This document shows positions 1-10,879 of a DNA stretch of 64,000 bases, piece by piece. Below the pieces are notes generated by a model, which saw nothing but the letters and a program-made list of their open reading frames with translations, was not told the DNA's origin and ran no database searches. Positions within the stretch are counted from its first letter, which is position 1. Each line of letters opens with the position of its first letter. The position numbers and the translations under genes are program-made. The stretch is from Cervus elaphus (Eukaryota > Chordata > Mammalia > Artiodactyla > Cervidae): contig NC_057838.1 of the NCBI RefSeq assembly GCF_910594005.1, forward strand, positions 34,340,001-34,404,000, read 5' to 3'.

Positions 1-529
1 TCTACCATGGGCCTTAAAGCTCTGTATAGGTTGACCTTTATCTCAGAGTTACATGACCATACTTAGAGAAACTCTCTCCTTTTTGCAGTGTCCAAGCTCT
101 TGCCAAGCAGTTTCATAATGCCTAATAAGCTGTATAACACAGTATGTTATCATATTATTTTTTAAATCAGATAGTGTTTATCAAAAATATTCTAAACCTC
201 AAATACTATATTATTATTATTGATTATATCATTAGCAGATCTGGACTCTTAGAAAGACGGTCCCTATAAAGCAATGGAATACTTAAAGGGCAAGAAGAAT
301 TTCCAAGTGAAGCAGGTACATTTGTGCATTCACTATAGTTTTCTGTATTTTTTGATCTGCTTGGATGTGGTCAGGCCTCATGAAGATTTCAAGAGGAACA
401 ATCCAGATTTGGTTTATTAGGAATGTCTGCTTTTTAAAGGTCTCATTTCCAGAGCCCAACAAACTATACTATTTAGTTTGCTCACTTACTGTCTATTTCT
501 TCCATGAAGACAATGTGTATTTCCCTAGA
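1..529. other. AT-rich non-coding sequence
   Basis: No repeat family or gene is recognised here. The only open frame, about 62 codons on the plus strand near 365-553, has no recognisable motif. I treat it as chance. Confidence 0.5.
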
Positions 530-592
530 GCTAGTATAGTGCCTGATATCTAACAGTTATTCCACGCATATTTATTGATTGGGTACTAGACA
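530..592 (+). mobile_element. L2 LINE 3' tail fragment
   Basis: The text resembles the 3' terminus shared by L2 elements (a phrase like 'agtatagtgcctgatat', then a sequence ending in 'atatttattgattg'). Only the tail is visible. It is an old, diverged relic with no coding content. Confidence 0.4.
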
Positions 593-1027
593 AAGCAGAA
601 TGCCTGCTCGAAGTTTACTGGACTAAAAGCATCATCTTTGGTACACAGGATGGAGCCTTAGACCTTCAGGGAGGCTTATGAGTTGCATTTGAAACAATCT
701 CAAGAGTCTCTACAAGCTTCAAATCTAAGCCTCTCAAGCATCAGTTGATGATTCTTCTGTTGGTCCTGGCTAGAAAGCTACCAACTCGGTTTGGAAATTT
801 GTACTGACATGCTTGGGAGAGTTGTAGTATTGGTCAGAAGTATCTTGACATTTATGGACAACTCTCTGGCCATTGAATAGAGTTTTGAGATTCTCATTGG
901 TACAGTGGTCCACAGAAGCTGGGCCACTTGAAAACTACATTTCACACTCTTGTTCAGTTTTGAAATGTACTGCTATTGCTAGAGTTATTTGTGACTGAGA
1001 TCAACTATTTTGAATTGATTTTTACCA

Positions 1028-1096
1028 AGGTAGCACATAGTATTCTGGATAGCACATTGCAGATATTCAATAAACATTTAATGAATGAAGGAAAGG
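1028..1096 (+). mobile_element. L2 LINE 3' tail fragment
   Basis: The stretch 'tagcacatagtattctgg' leads into 'ttcaataaacatttaatgaatgaa', which matches the L2 3'-end style. Sequence upstream is too diverged to extend the call. Confidence 0.5.
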
Positions 1097-1289
1097 TTTG
1101 TATTTTCTATTATTAATCAGTGGATAGTTTGATGACTTTTAAGCCTTCTTTTAGTCTTCTCCCACACTGGATGAAGCTGACCCTTATAATCAGTAAGATG
1201 ATGTGGAAGTGATAGAGTGTGACTTATGAGGTTATGTCATAAAATACATCATGGCTTCCCTCTTGCTCTTTCTTGGATCTCTCACTAAG

Positions 1290-1560
1290 TAGTAATTCAG
1301 CTGCCATATTGGAGGATACTCAGGCAGCCTATGGAGAAGTTAATGTGGTGACACTGAGGTCTCCTGCCAACATCCATGTGTTTGAGTCATCTTAGAAATA
1401 GATCCTTCAGCCCTAGTTAAGGTTTCAGATGATTGCTGCCTTATTCAGCTTAGCTGTTGCTACATTACTAATTCACAGAAACTGTGACATAATAAATGTT
1501 TAATATTATAAGCTATTAAGTTTTTAGGTAATTTGTTATATGATAATAGAGAACAAATAT
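1290..1560 (+). repeat. Ancient interspersed repeat tail, family unresolved
   Basis: The end of this stretch ('acagaaactgtgacataa', then 'aagctattaagtttttagg') resembles the 3' end of a common old mammalian repeat of LTR-MaLR or L1M type. A similar ending occurs near 41340-41455. The family cannot be fixed by eye. Confidence 0.35.
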
Positions 1561-3104
1561 ACGTAGGGATCAAAGCCATGACCCAAATAAAACCTCACTA
1601 AAAACTAGGTCTTAATTATCTTGTCTTCATTCTTCACTTGTTTTTCCACTCTTATCTTGGTAACCTTACTGTGAACTACAAATGGTAATTTGGTGTCTAC
1701 CATGTTATTTGCCAGTGTTTTCCTCTATCTGTTATCTATTTTTTTTTAAAATTTGGAAGTGTATCCATTTGATGGTGATTTAGCAAACCCCTTTCCTTTT
1801 TTTATTTTCCTTTGTTTCTTCAAATTGCCTCTAGTTACCGTTTCCAAAGATTTAATAATATTCACTTCTTTTATAATGATTTGACTTTTGTATATTCAAT
1901 TATTTAATATATTTGTAATTTATTCTGATACATTAACCACTCTGGGTAAAACCTTCTAGGCCACCTCATTATATTTCCTCTTACATGGTACTTTGTGTTG
2001 CATGGTAGAACTGAAAATATTGTTAAAGTTATGATAGAATACATATCCTTATTTACTTTATTTTTATGATCTGATGCTTTGTTAAAGAAGAAAATTTACA
2101 TTGGTCTAATATAAATTAAGCCATGCTAATTGCTACCTAATATGTTTCTAGAAATCCCTTGCCATTTAGCTGGTTCTATTAGACTTCTTATAAGTAAAAA
2201 CTCCACAGGTCTGCAGCTTCATATGTCTTAGCTTATTCAGAAACTTTTAACTTACTTTCTGGCAAGTAGAATATCACCTTGACCTTCTCTCTTCCTTTGG
2301 GTTTGTGTTTGATCTACTGGCTTGAACTTGTAGAAATGTCAACAGTCAATTTTCATTTAATTAATGCCCTTATCAAAGTTGACACTCTATCACCCTCATT
2401 TATAAGTCTATTAGTAAGTTCCCCAGCAGTGTTCTTAAGACAGAAAAAAAGACCACCAATTCTATTGATACTTTTCTTAAAGTTTCATTTAAGTTTAAAA
2501 TAAAATATCCATTTTATCTTAGTAGAAATTTTTAGTTGTGGCAAAGTCAGCTTATAATTTCTTTGATTGGAACTTGACCCAGGAGTTCAGGAAGTCAGGT
2601 GATTGCATTTTGAATTGTTTCCAAGAAGCTACATTTGATCACAACCTGGATGGCTTCTCTTTTGAGCTTTCATTTCTACTGTATTAAACTAGATTAGCAT
2701 TCATTGTTGTCTCTGCAGTGGAGATGTCTGATAAATCCTGTCATTTGTTTTCTACAAAGTCAGGCTCTTCTTTTAAACATGGTGAATCTTATATTTTTTG
2801 CTCTTTCAACTGGAAGATTTTCAGCTTAAAAAAAACCCCAAAACCTGTGGTGCTGTTATATTCCATTCTTGCCTTTTCTAGTGATATACTTTAGTCACTG
2901 AACAACATCAGCTAGTATTTTGATAATTAATGCCTTTGTCTTGAGGATGGAGAGTTGTTTCAAAGAAGTTTTATACTTTTTTCTCCTGTTATCATCTAGC
3001 ATATCTTTTACTTCAATCGTTAAAGCAATGTTTTATGTCCTGTTTCATGTTATCTCACAACTGCTCTGTAACGTTTACTCCTATGTTTAAAACTTTTCAA
3101 TAGT
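1561..3104. other. AT-rich non-coding sequence, nothing recognised
   Basis: There is no recognisable repeat family, RNA gene or coding segment. The one open frame (2279-2503, plus) is hydrophobic from T-rich codons and has no known motif. Confidence 0.45.
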
Positions 3105-3536
3105 CATTTTCATTGCCTCCTTTTAGTTCTTCAGCCATTTCTGCTCTTTCCTATCACAGGGCTTTTGCACATAGTGCTTCCTGTTCTTGGAATATACTTC
3201 CTCATTCTCTTCTGTCCTTTCACCAAGTTAATGACTGCTTATTTATAAAATATAAGTGGAAGTTCAATTGCTCAAGACTAGGTCATGTACTTTTGCTATA
3301 TACTGTGAAATGATAATTATTTTTCTAACAATCATCATTCATTTATTTGTATGATTATTTAATGTTCAACTCTCCTTCTATACCTCAAATTCCATGAGGA
3401 CTTCTCCTACTATACTACAAATTCCATGAACAAGTACTAACTGCATCTACTATGGCTTAATATCATTTCCTCTACATCTAGTACCATGACTGGCACAAGG
3501 AAACACTCAAATATTTGTTGAATATATGAATGAACG
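3105..3536 (+). mobile_element. L2 LINE 3' fragment
   Basis: This has the order expected of L2 3' sequence: 'gggcttttgcacatagtgc' near 3160, a 'ccatgaggact'-like segment, then 'tagtaccatgactggcaca' and a terminal 'aatatttgttgaatatatgaatga'. Divergence is high. The 66-codon frame inside it is not a preserved RT domain. Confidence 0.65.
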
Positions 3537-3544
3537 GTTCCTAA

Positions 3545-3690
3545 ATTATACAAATGACAACTGAAGCTTAGGAATATTAAATAGGTTGACTAAGGTCCTA
3601 CAGCAATCAAGTATCAGAATTAGCACTTGAACTGAGCTCTTCCATTTCCTAGTTTTTGTTTTCTTTGTCTTAAACACAGTTGCTCTATCC
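3545..3690 (-). mobile_element. MIR SINE, reverse orientation
   Basis: The stretch reads as a reversed MIR core: 'actgaagcttaggaatatt', then 'ggtcctacagcaatcaagta' and 'agaattagcacttgaact'. It is old and diverged and abuts the BovB insertion at 3701. Confidence 0.5.
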
Positions 3691-3700
3691 TTCTAAGTTT

Positions 3701-5200
3701 CAATTCAGTTCAGTCACTCAGTCGTGTCCAACTCTTTGCGACCCCATGAACTGCAGCATGCCAAACCTCCCTGTCCATCACCAACTCCCGGAGTTTACCC
3801 AAATTCATGTCCATTGAGTCGGTGATGCCATCTAACCATCCCATCCTCTTTTATCCCCTTCTCCTCCTGCCCTCAATCTTTCCCAGCATTAGGTTCTTTT
3901 CCAATGAGTCAGTTCTTAGCATCAGGCGGCCAAAGTATTGGAGTTTCAGTTTCAACATCAGTCCTTCCAATGAACACCCAGGACTGATTTCCTTTAGGAT
4001 GGACTGGTTGGATCTCCTTGCAGTCCAAGGGACTCTCAAGTCTTCTCCAACACCACAGTTCAAAAGCATCAATTCTTCGGCACTCAGCTTTCTTTATGGT
4101 CCAACTCTCACATCCGTACATGACCACTGGAAAAACTATAGCCTTGACTAGATGGACCTTTGTTGACAAAGTAATGTCTCTGCTTTTTAGTATCCTGTCT
4201 AGGTTGGTCATAACTTTCCTTCCAAGGAGTAAGCGTCTTTTAATTTCATGGCTGCAATCACCATCTGCAGTGATTTTGGAGCCCCCCAAATAAAGTCAGC
4301 CACTGTTTCCACTGTCTCCCCATCTATTTCCCATGAGGTGATGGGACCAGATGCCATGATCTTAGTTTTCTGAATGTTGAGCTTTAAGCCAACTTTTTTA
4401 CTCTCCTCTTTCACTTTCATCAAGAGGCTCTTTAGTTCTTCACTTTCTGCCATTAGAGTGGTGTCATCTGCATATCTGAGGTTATTGGTATTTCTCCTGG
4501 CAATCTTATTCCAGCTTGTGCTTCTTCCAGCCCAGCATTTCTCATGATGTACTCTGCATAGAAGTTAAATAAGCAGCGTGACAATATACAGCCTTGATGT
4601 ACTCCTTTCCTGATTTGGAACCGGTCTGTTGTTCCATGTCCAATTCTAACTGTTGCTTCCTGACCTGCATACAGATTTCTCAAGAGGTAGGTCAGCTGGT
4701 CTGGTATTCCCATCTCTATTAGAATTTTCCACAGTTTAGTGTGATCCACACAGTCAAAGGCTTTGACATAGTTAATAAAGCAGAAATAGATGTTTTTCTG
4801 GAACTCTCTTGCTTTTTCAGTGATCCAGTGGATGTTGGCAATTTGATCTCTGGTTCCTCTGCCTTTTCTAAAACCAGCTTGAACATCTGGAAGTTCACAG
4901 TTCACATATTGTTGAAGCCTGGATTGGAGATTTTTGAGCATTACTTTACTAGCGTGTGAGATGAATGCAATTGTGCAGTAGTTTGAGCATTCTTTGGCAT
5001 TGCCTTTCTTAGGGATTGGAATGAAAACTGACCTTTTCCACTCCTGTGGCACTGCTGAGTTTCCCAAATTTGCTGGCATATTGAGTGCAGCACTTTCACA
5101 GCATCATCTTTCAGGATTTGAAATAGCTCAACTGGAATTCCATCACCTCCACTAGCTTTGTTTGTAGTGATGCTTCCTAAGGCCCACTTGACATCACACG
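3701..5200 (-). mobile_element. BovB (RTE) LINE, 5'-truncated, with 9-bp TSD
   Basis: The RTE-type LINE lies on the minus strand and covers the 3' half of the element, from just upstream of the RT domain to the ACTGA-type 3' tail. The tail is seen at 3701-3720 as 'caattcagttcagtcactca'. There is no poly(A), as expected for BovB. It is flanked by the direct repeat TCTAAGTTT at 3692-3700 and 5201-5209, which fixes both ends of the insertion. The coding region is broken (see the overlapping pseudogene). Confidence 0.93.
3711..5200 (-). pseudogene. BovB reverse transcriptase C-terminal half, frameshifted
   Basis: This is the remnant of the single BovB polyprotein (endonuclease plus RT), which would reverse-transcribe BovB RNA at the target site. 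The largest open piece is 4453-5079 (208 codons). It carries fingers/palm features such as 'PIPKKGNAKECSNY', 'DVQAGFRKGRGTRDQIANI' and motif A as 'FINYVKAFDCVDH'. The usual motif-A aspartate (FIDY in this family) is Asn here. The frame then shifts: YADD is encoded at about 4461-4476 in another frame, followed by pieces at 4208-4453, 3909-4289 and 3851-4072. The original stop is near 3711. Several frameshifts plus the lost catalytic Asp make it dead. Confidence 0.9.
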
Positions 5201-5612
5201 TCTAAGTTTACCCTTTTAATATCTTCCGTCTTAAAGTGGTTTCTTCGGTTCCTTGACAGTGGCTAGGAGAACTCAGATCTCCACGTGGGCGTGATTGCAG
5301 CCTCAAAGTAGGTGAGTGTAGATCAGCTGCCTGTTATGGGGACGGGAAAGACAGATGGAAAAGATTCGTCTTAAAGAGCCTTTCCCTTTTACTGTGTTAT
5401 AATTTCAGAGAAGTAAGCTGAGTTGTAGAAGTTATTATGAATAGACTCATCAGGTGAGGACTATAAGGTCTAAACAGTATTACACTCAGTCTAGATATAA
5501 TTACATGTTTGTAGTCCTGAATTTTCTACTCATTAACTGTGAGATTTTATGCAAGCCCCTTTACCTCTCTGTACTAAGTTTTGTCTCTAAAAATGGTGAC
5601 TGAGTGAGTGAA

Positions 5613-5618
<6 letters not shown>

Positions 5619-5664
<46 letters not shown>

Positions 5665-5665
5665 T
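5619..5665. repeat. (TG)n microsatellite
   Basis: There are nineteen uninterrupted TG units at 5619-5656, then an interrupted continuation to 5665. This length is in the range where dinucleotide tracts are often polymorphic. Confidence 0.97.
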
Positions 5666-5959
5666 AGGTAGGGGATCATTATAGAAATATTGGCAGAAAT
5701 TCTGACTGCAGGTCACAAAAAGGACTTGTTCCCTTTTCCCTCATATTCTTTGCTTAGTGAGCTAGAACGTGTTTGCTATTTGGGGACCTAAGATTGAAAT
5801 GTACTCCATTATGTGACCCAGTTCTTCCAAGGGTTTGGGACTAATCCCACCTGTCTTTGAATTATAGCAGTTTTGTAGGACTCATTGCAGGCCATTTCTA
5901 ATGAGGGAGGATTGAATCCTGGCATGTTTATTTCCAGTTAGCATAATAAAATGTTAAGA

Positions 5960-6090
5960 GGGACTTTGAGAGCCAGTAAATATAACCATTTGTTTTATAA
6001 ATGAAGAAGCTGAGACTTGGAAATAGAAAATGGAGAGCCAGGACTCAAAACTGAAGACTTTGAAATTTAGATCCAGTATTCTTTTCAGTA
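5960..6090 (-). mobile_element. MIR SINE relic, reverse orientation
   Basis: 'ataaatgaagaagctgagac' followed by 'gagagccaggactcaaa' resembles the reversed MIR core. It is diverged and short. Confidence 0.45.
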
Positions 6091-6625
6091 TACCAAAGAG
6101 CTTATTTTATACAACCCTTTATTTTCAACAATCTTAAAAAGATTTTAAAATTATCTGTAATATAAGTAATATTTAAATTTTGAAAAGTTAATGAAGGATT
6201 GAAGTTTCTTTTTCTATCCTCTTTTTTTGATAGAAATATTCTTTCTCTGATTGTAAAAGCAATATATGCTTATTGTAACAAAATTCAATCTATTCAGAAG
6301 TACACAAGTAGAAAATAAGAATTCTCCAATGTACCAAACCCCTAGAGACAGTCACTGTTAACTTGTTAATTTGGTTCATAATTTTTAGGCTTTTCTTTGT
6401 CTTACATTCTCTGTGTATATAAATACATTTATCTATCTATAGAAATATATTGCATATATGTACCTATGTGTAGTCTATATTTTGTTTTAAACATATCTTG
6501 TGTATATATCTTACATGTTTATACACAAATTTATATGTACATTTAAATTTTATGAATGTATATTTATATATAAAAATATATAAATTAAAAAATTAGATTG
6601 TGTTGTACATAGTATACTATATTAT

Positions 6626-6841
6626 GGTGCTTCCTTCATATCTCAGTTGGTACAGAATCTGCCTGCAATGCAAGAGACCCTAGTTCAATCCCTGAGTTGG
6701 GAAGATCCCCTGGAGAAGGAAATGGCAATGCACTCCAGTATTCTTGCCTGGAGAAACCCATGGGCAGAGGAGCCTGGCAGGCTGCAGTCTATGGGGTCAT
6801 AAGAGTCAGACATGACTTAGAGACTAAACCACCAAACCACC
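6626..6841 (+). mobile_element. Bov-tA SINE with 12-bp TSD
   Basis: This tRNA-Glu-derived SINE with a BovB-derived tail is on the plus strand. The tRNA-like head ('tctcagttggtacagaatct', 'tagttcaatccc') is followed by the Bov body ('gaaggaaatggcaatgcact') and the 3' part ('gtcagacatgacttagag'). The direct repeat ATACTATATTAT lies at 6614-6625 and 6842-6853. The AT-rich run to 6885 belongs to the host repeat. Confidence 0.92.
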
Positions 6842-6885
6842 ATACTATATTATATTATACTATACTATGCTATGTTATACTACTA

Positions 6886-7672
6886 CCCACAGAACTATTC
6901 AAACCCTAAAGGATGATGCCATCAAGGTGTTATATTCAGTATGTCAGCAAATCTGGAAGAACCCGCAGTGGCCACAGGACTGGAAAAGGTCCAGTCTCAT
7001 CCCATTTCCCAAGAAGGGTAATGCTAAAGAATGTGCTAACCTTCAAATAATCACAATCATCTCCCATGCTAGTAAGGTTCTGCTTAAAATCTTACATGTT
7101 AGGGCTTCAACATTATGTGAACCAAGAACTTCCAGATGTCCAGGCTGGGTTTCGAAAAGGAAGAGGAAGCAGGGTTCAAGTTACCAACATTCACTGGATC
7201 ATAGAGAAAAGTATGGAATTCTAGAAAAACATCTACCTCTGTTTCATCAACTATGGTGAGAGCTGGACCTTAAAGAAGGCAGAATGCCAAAGAATTGATA
7301 CCTTCAAACTGTGGTGCTAGAGAAGACTCCTGAAAGTCCTTGGACTGCAAGGAGATCAAACCAGTCAATCTTAAGGGAAATCAACCCTGAATACTTGTTG
7401 GAAGGACTGATGTTGAAACTAAAGCTACAGGATTTTGGTTATATGATGTGAACAGCTGACGCATTGGAAAAGTCCCTGATGCTGGGAAAGATTGAGGGCA
7501 GAAAGAGAAGAAGGCATCAGAGGCTGAGATGGCTGGATGGTATCACTGATACAATGGACATGAACTTGGGCAAACTTTGGGAGATGGTGAAGGACAAGGA
7601 GGCCTGGCGTGCTGCAGTCCATGGGGTGGCAAAGAGTTGGACATGACTGGGTGACTGAACAACAACAATGCG
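6886..7672 (+). mobile_element. BovB LINE, 5'-truncated and internally deleted
   Basis: BovB sequence starts near 'agaactattcaaacc' and ends in an AACAAC-type tail. It joins the RT fingers region directly to the C-terminal region: at about 7256 the motif-A text ('tttcatcaactatg', encoding FINY) runs straight into sequence encoding ESWTLKKAECQRID. By comparison with the copy at 3701-5200, about 0.65 kb including YADD is missing. A short possible TSD, TACTA, is at 6881-6885 and 7673-7677. The motif-A Asp is Asn here too. Confidence 0.9.
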
Positions 7673-7777
7673 TACTATTTGCATCCTAGTTTTCTGAGCA
7701 TTATCTGGACATCTTGTTATTCCATCTAATTTATTCCTTTTTGGCTGGCTAATAGTTCATTTTGTGACTGTACTTTA

Positions 7778-9033
7778 TTTTTTTAATTAATTAATTAATT
7801 AATTTTAATTGGAGGCTAATTACTTTACAATATTGTGGTTGTTTTTGCCATACATTGACATGAATCAGCCACGGGTGTACATATGTCCCCCATCCCAAAC
7901 CCCCTCGCACCTCCCTCCCATCCCAAAGCCCCTCCCACTTCTCTCCCCATCCCATCCCTCTGGATTGTCCCAGTGCACTGGCTCTGAGTGCCCTGTTTCA
8001 TGCATCAAACTTGGACTGGTGATCTATTTCACACTTGGTAATATACATGTTTCAATGCTAGTCTCTCAAATCATCCCACCCTCGCCTTCTTCCACAGAGT
8101 CCAAAAGTCTGTTCTTAATCTCTGTGTCTCTTCTGCTATTTCACATATAGGGTCATCATTACCAACTTTCTAAATTCCATATATATGCATTAATATACTG
8201 CTGTATTGGTGTTTTTCTTTCTGACTTACTTCACTCTTTATAATAGGCTCCAGTTTCTTCCACCTCATTAGAACTGATTCAAATGTGTTCTTTTTAATAG
8301 CTGAGTAATATTCCATTGTGTATATGTACCACAGCTTCCTTATCCATTCATCTGCTGATGGGCATCTAGGTTGCTTCCATGTCCTGGCTATTATAAACAG
8401 TGCTGCAGTGAACATTGGGGTGCACGTGTCTCTTTCAATTCTGGTTTCCTCCGTGTGTATGCCCAGCAGTGGGATTGCTGGGTCATATGGCAGTTCTATT
8501 TCCAGTTTCTTAAGGAATTTCCACACTGTTCTCCATAGTGGCTATACTAGTTTGCATTCCCACCAACAGTGTAAGAGGGTTCCCTTTTCTCCACACTCTC
8601 TCCAGTATTTACTGTTTATAGACTTTTTGATAGCAGCCATTCTGACCAGCATGAGATGGTACCTCATTGTGGTTTTGATTTGCATTTCTCTGATAATGAG
8701 TGATGTCGAGCATCTTTTCATGTGTTTGTTAGCCATCTGTATGTCTTCTTTGGAGAAATGTCTGTTTAGTTCTTTGGCCCATTTTTTGATTGGGTTGTTT
8801 GTTTTCTGGAATTGAGCTGCAGGAGTTGCTTGTATATTTTTGAGATTAATTCTTTGTCAGTTGCTTCATTTGCTGTTATTTTCTCCTATTCTGAAGGCTG
8901 TCATTTCACCTTGCTTATAGTTTCCTTCTTTGTGCAAAAGCTTTTAAGTTTAATTGGGTCCCATTTGTTTATTTTTGCTTTTATTTCCATTACTCTGGGA
9001 GGTGGATCATAGAGGATCTTGCTGTGATTTATG
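7778..9033 (-). mobile_element. L1_BT LINE, 5'-truncated, with perfect 15-bp TSD
   Basis: This bovine-type L1 3' end is on the minus strand. The poly(A)-equivalent T/TTAA-rich tail (7778-7805) leads into the 3' UTR ('ggaggctaattactttacaa'), then the C-terminal part of ORF2. It is flanked by the 15-base direct repeat TGTGACTGTACTTTA at 7763-7777 and 9034-9048, so the insertion is precisely delimited. It landed within an older L1ME-type element. Confidence 0.96.
8170..9033 (-). pseudogene. L1 ORF2p C-terminal remnant
   Basis: This is the C-terminal domain of the L1 endonuclease/RT protein. The open pieces 8542-8736 (it includes MANKHMKRCSTSLIIREMQ and ends in the Cys-rich LLHCWWECK) and 8170-8526 (it includes PYDPAIPLLGIH, RCPSADEWI and YIYTMEYYSAIKK) lie in the same frame. 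They are separated by one in-frame TAG directly after WWECKLV. The normal C-terminus and stop are at 8170. The EN and RT domains are missing because of 5' truncation. Confidence 0.92.
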
Positions 9034-9225
9034 TGTGACTGTACTTTAATCTCTCCTGATGGATTATATATAATATTTCCAGTCTTTCACTATTTTAGAG
9101 AATACTGCAGTAACATCCTTCTGCATGCACCTTTGCATATTTGTCTGTTTCTTCATGATAAATTTCTAGAAACCACAGTTCACATTAGTCATATTATTCA
9201 GACACAAACTTGTGTAAGTAAAGCA

Positions 9226-9721
9226 ATATAGTTAGATAATTCCTGTAGAAGGAAAGGAGGGAGATTTTAGATTGTGTGTGGTTTTGGATACAAGGTCATT
9301 AAACACATGAACTTTTCCTTGGTCAAGCTCTGTAATTTTGTAATCACAGTTTTGTAGAATTAGCTCAGTGCACTGCATTCCAGTTCAGTGAATCCCTTCC
9401 AGTTGCTCTGTAAATAGTTGCTTCACTTGGCTTGAGTTCACTGTAAATGGATCTAATCAGGTTAAAGATGCCTAGAGTTTAGGTTATGCCTCCCAGCCCA
9501 CAATAGTTATTTTCCCTTCAGCTATTTAATGAAACTATCAGGTATGGGGAGGGACTACCATTTATGTGTCAACCTGTGGGGCAAAGAGGAAAAATACTAC
9601 TTTCCTGCTGAGAAATTGTTTGTGAGGAAACAAGCTGATGATGTCAAGCTGAATCTCTGAACTGGTTAGCTTCTCGCCCAAGGGGATCATTAGGAAGACA
9701 AGAGCCCTCTATGGCTTGGGT
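9226..9721. other. Unique non-coding sequence
   Basis: No repeat or coding similarity is recognised between the L1ME end and the next L1 insertion. Confidence 0.5.
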
Positions 9722-9736
9722 TGTCTATTCCCTTTA

Positions 9737-10140
9737 TTTATTTATTTATTTTTTAAAATTTATTTATTTATTTTTTCAGTGGGTTTTGTCATACATTGAC
9801 ATGAATCAGCAATAGATTTACACGTATTCCCCATCCCGATCCCCCCTCCCCCCTCCCTCTCTACCCGATTCCTCTGCCATATGACCCAGCAATACCACTC
9901 CTGGGCATACACACTGAGGAAACCAGATCTGAAAGAGACACGTGCACCCCAATGTTCATCGCAGCACTGTTTATAATAGCCAGGACATGGAAGCAACCTA
10001 GATGCCCATCAGCAGATGAATGGATAAAGAAGCTGTGGTACATATACACCATGGAATATTACTCAGCCGTTAAAAAGAATTCATTTGAACCAGTTCTAAT
10101 GAGATGGATGAAACTGGAGCCCATTATACAGAGTGAAGTA
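9737..10140 (-). mobile_element. L1_BT fragment with 5' inversion (twin priming) and 15-bp TSD
   Basis: The left part (9737 to about 9866) is the L1 3' UTR on the minus strand, with its tail as TTTA-rich sequence. The right part (about 9867-10140) is ORF2 C-terminal sequence on the plus strand, encoding PRCPSADEWIKKLWYIYTME. The two parts form one inverted insertion, because the same 15 bases, TGTCTATTCCCTTTA, flank the whole unit at 9722-9736 and 10141-10155. Sequence between the two segments of a normal L1 end is missing at the switch point. Confidence 0.93.
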
Positions 10141-10469
10141 TGTCTATTCCCTTTAGTTGCTTGAACTTTGCTCTCTCTGCATCACCTCTGATTAGCCAGT
10201 GCTTTCAGAAGGCAATAGTAGCTTCTCCACACTCAAGCCCTAATTCAACCAGTGTGGTCATGCCTAAATTGGAGGATTATTTCTTCATCAGCATAAATTT
10301 AGAAACTCAGGGAATATGAGAGGCAGGAGAGCCATCAGAAGTCATCTGGTAGGATGGCCTCTTGCCTCTGGAATTCCTCTAGCAACAGCTCTGAGAGGTT
10401 ATCATCTTTGAGTGGCTCTTGTTGGTCTTCAGACTAAAGCTTATGTTCCTAGTCTAGTGGTTAAATCCT

Positions 10470-10845
10470 TTGTGAATGAGATATAGATAACCTTTCTATC
10501 CATATTTCCTAGCTCCCCAAACATGCCCTGTAGTCCAGTCAATCTTCAACTTCTCTCTGTGTTGGATTATGCCATTTTCTCTGTCTATTAATGCCATTCT
10601 CTGCCTTAAATGTCATCACTTCATTGATATCTTTTTTTTTTTTTTTAACTATTGTGACATTTTGACTATACATTTTTGGTGACTCTAATCATTTTCAATT
10701 CTATATTGTAATTTTCTATGTCTATCTTATATCTCCTACTGGAATCTAAATTCTTTAAGAGTAAGACTGATATGACTATAACTATTGTTTGTGTTCTCCC
10801 AATATCCAGGACATTGTCTATTACTCAATAAATGCTTATTTTGGA
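10470..10845 (+). mobile_element. L2 LINE 3' fragment
   Basis: L2-style text runs from 'tttcctagctccccaaac' to 'gttctcccaatatccaggac' and the tail 'actcaataaatgctta'. A T15-type run at about 10632-10646 interrupts it. Confidence 0.55.
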
Positions 10846-10879
10846 GGTGGATACATAGACTAACCCAGTCTTCAGCTGT

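Larger units (their letters stand above)
5210..6225. other. Mostly unique non-coding sequence
   Basis: The stretch holds a possible weak MIR near 5490-5600, a TG microsatellite at 5619-5665 and a reversed MIR at 5960-6090. No gene is recognised. Confidence 0.5.
6226..9225 (-). mobile_element. Ancient L1 (L1ME-type) 3' region, split by three insertions
   Basis: Old L1 3' sequence on the minus strand is visible in four blocks: 6226-6625, 6842-6885, about 7678-7777 and 9034-9225. The cues are 'cagtcactgttaacttg' near 6350, 'attatctggacatcttg' near 7700 and 'actgcagtaacatccttctg' near 9105. Removing a Bov-tA (6626-6841), a BovB (6886-7672) and an L1_BT (7778-9033) lets the blocks read in the expected order. 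The family name is my recognition of 3' UTR text and is tentative. The nesting itself is clear. Confidence 0.6.

Noticed and set aside
6640..6700. tRNA gene
   Set aside because: The tRNA-like box sequences belong to the head of a Bov-tA SINE. The same applies to the other Bov-tA heads and the CHR SINE.
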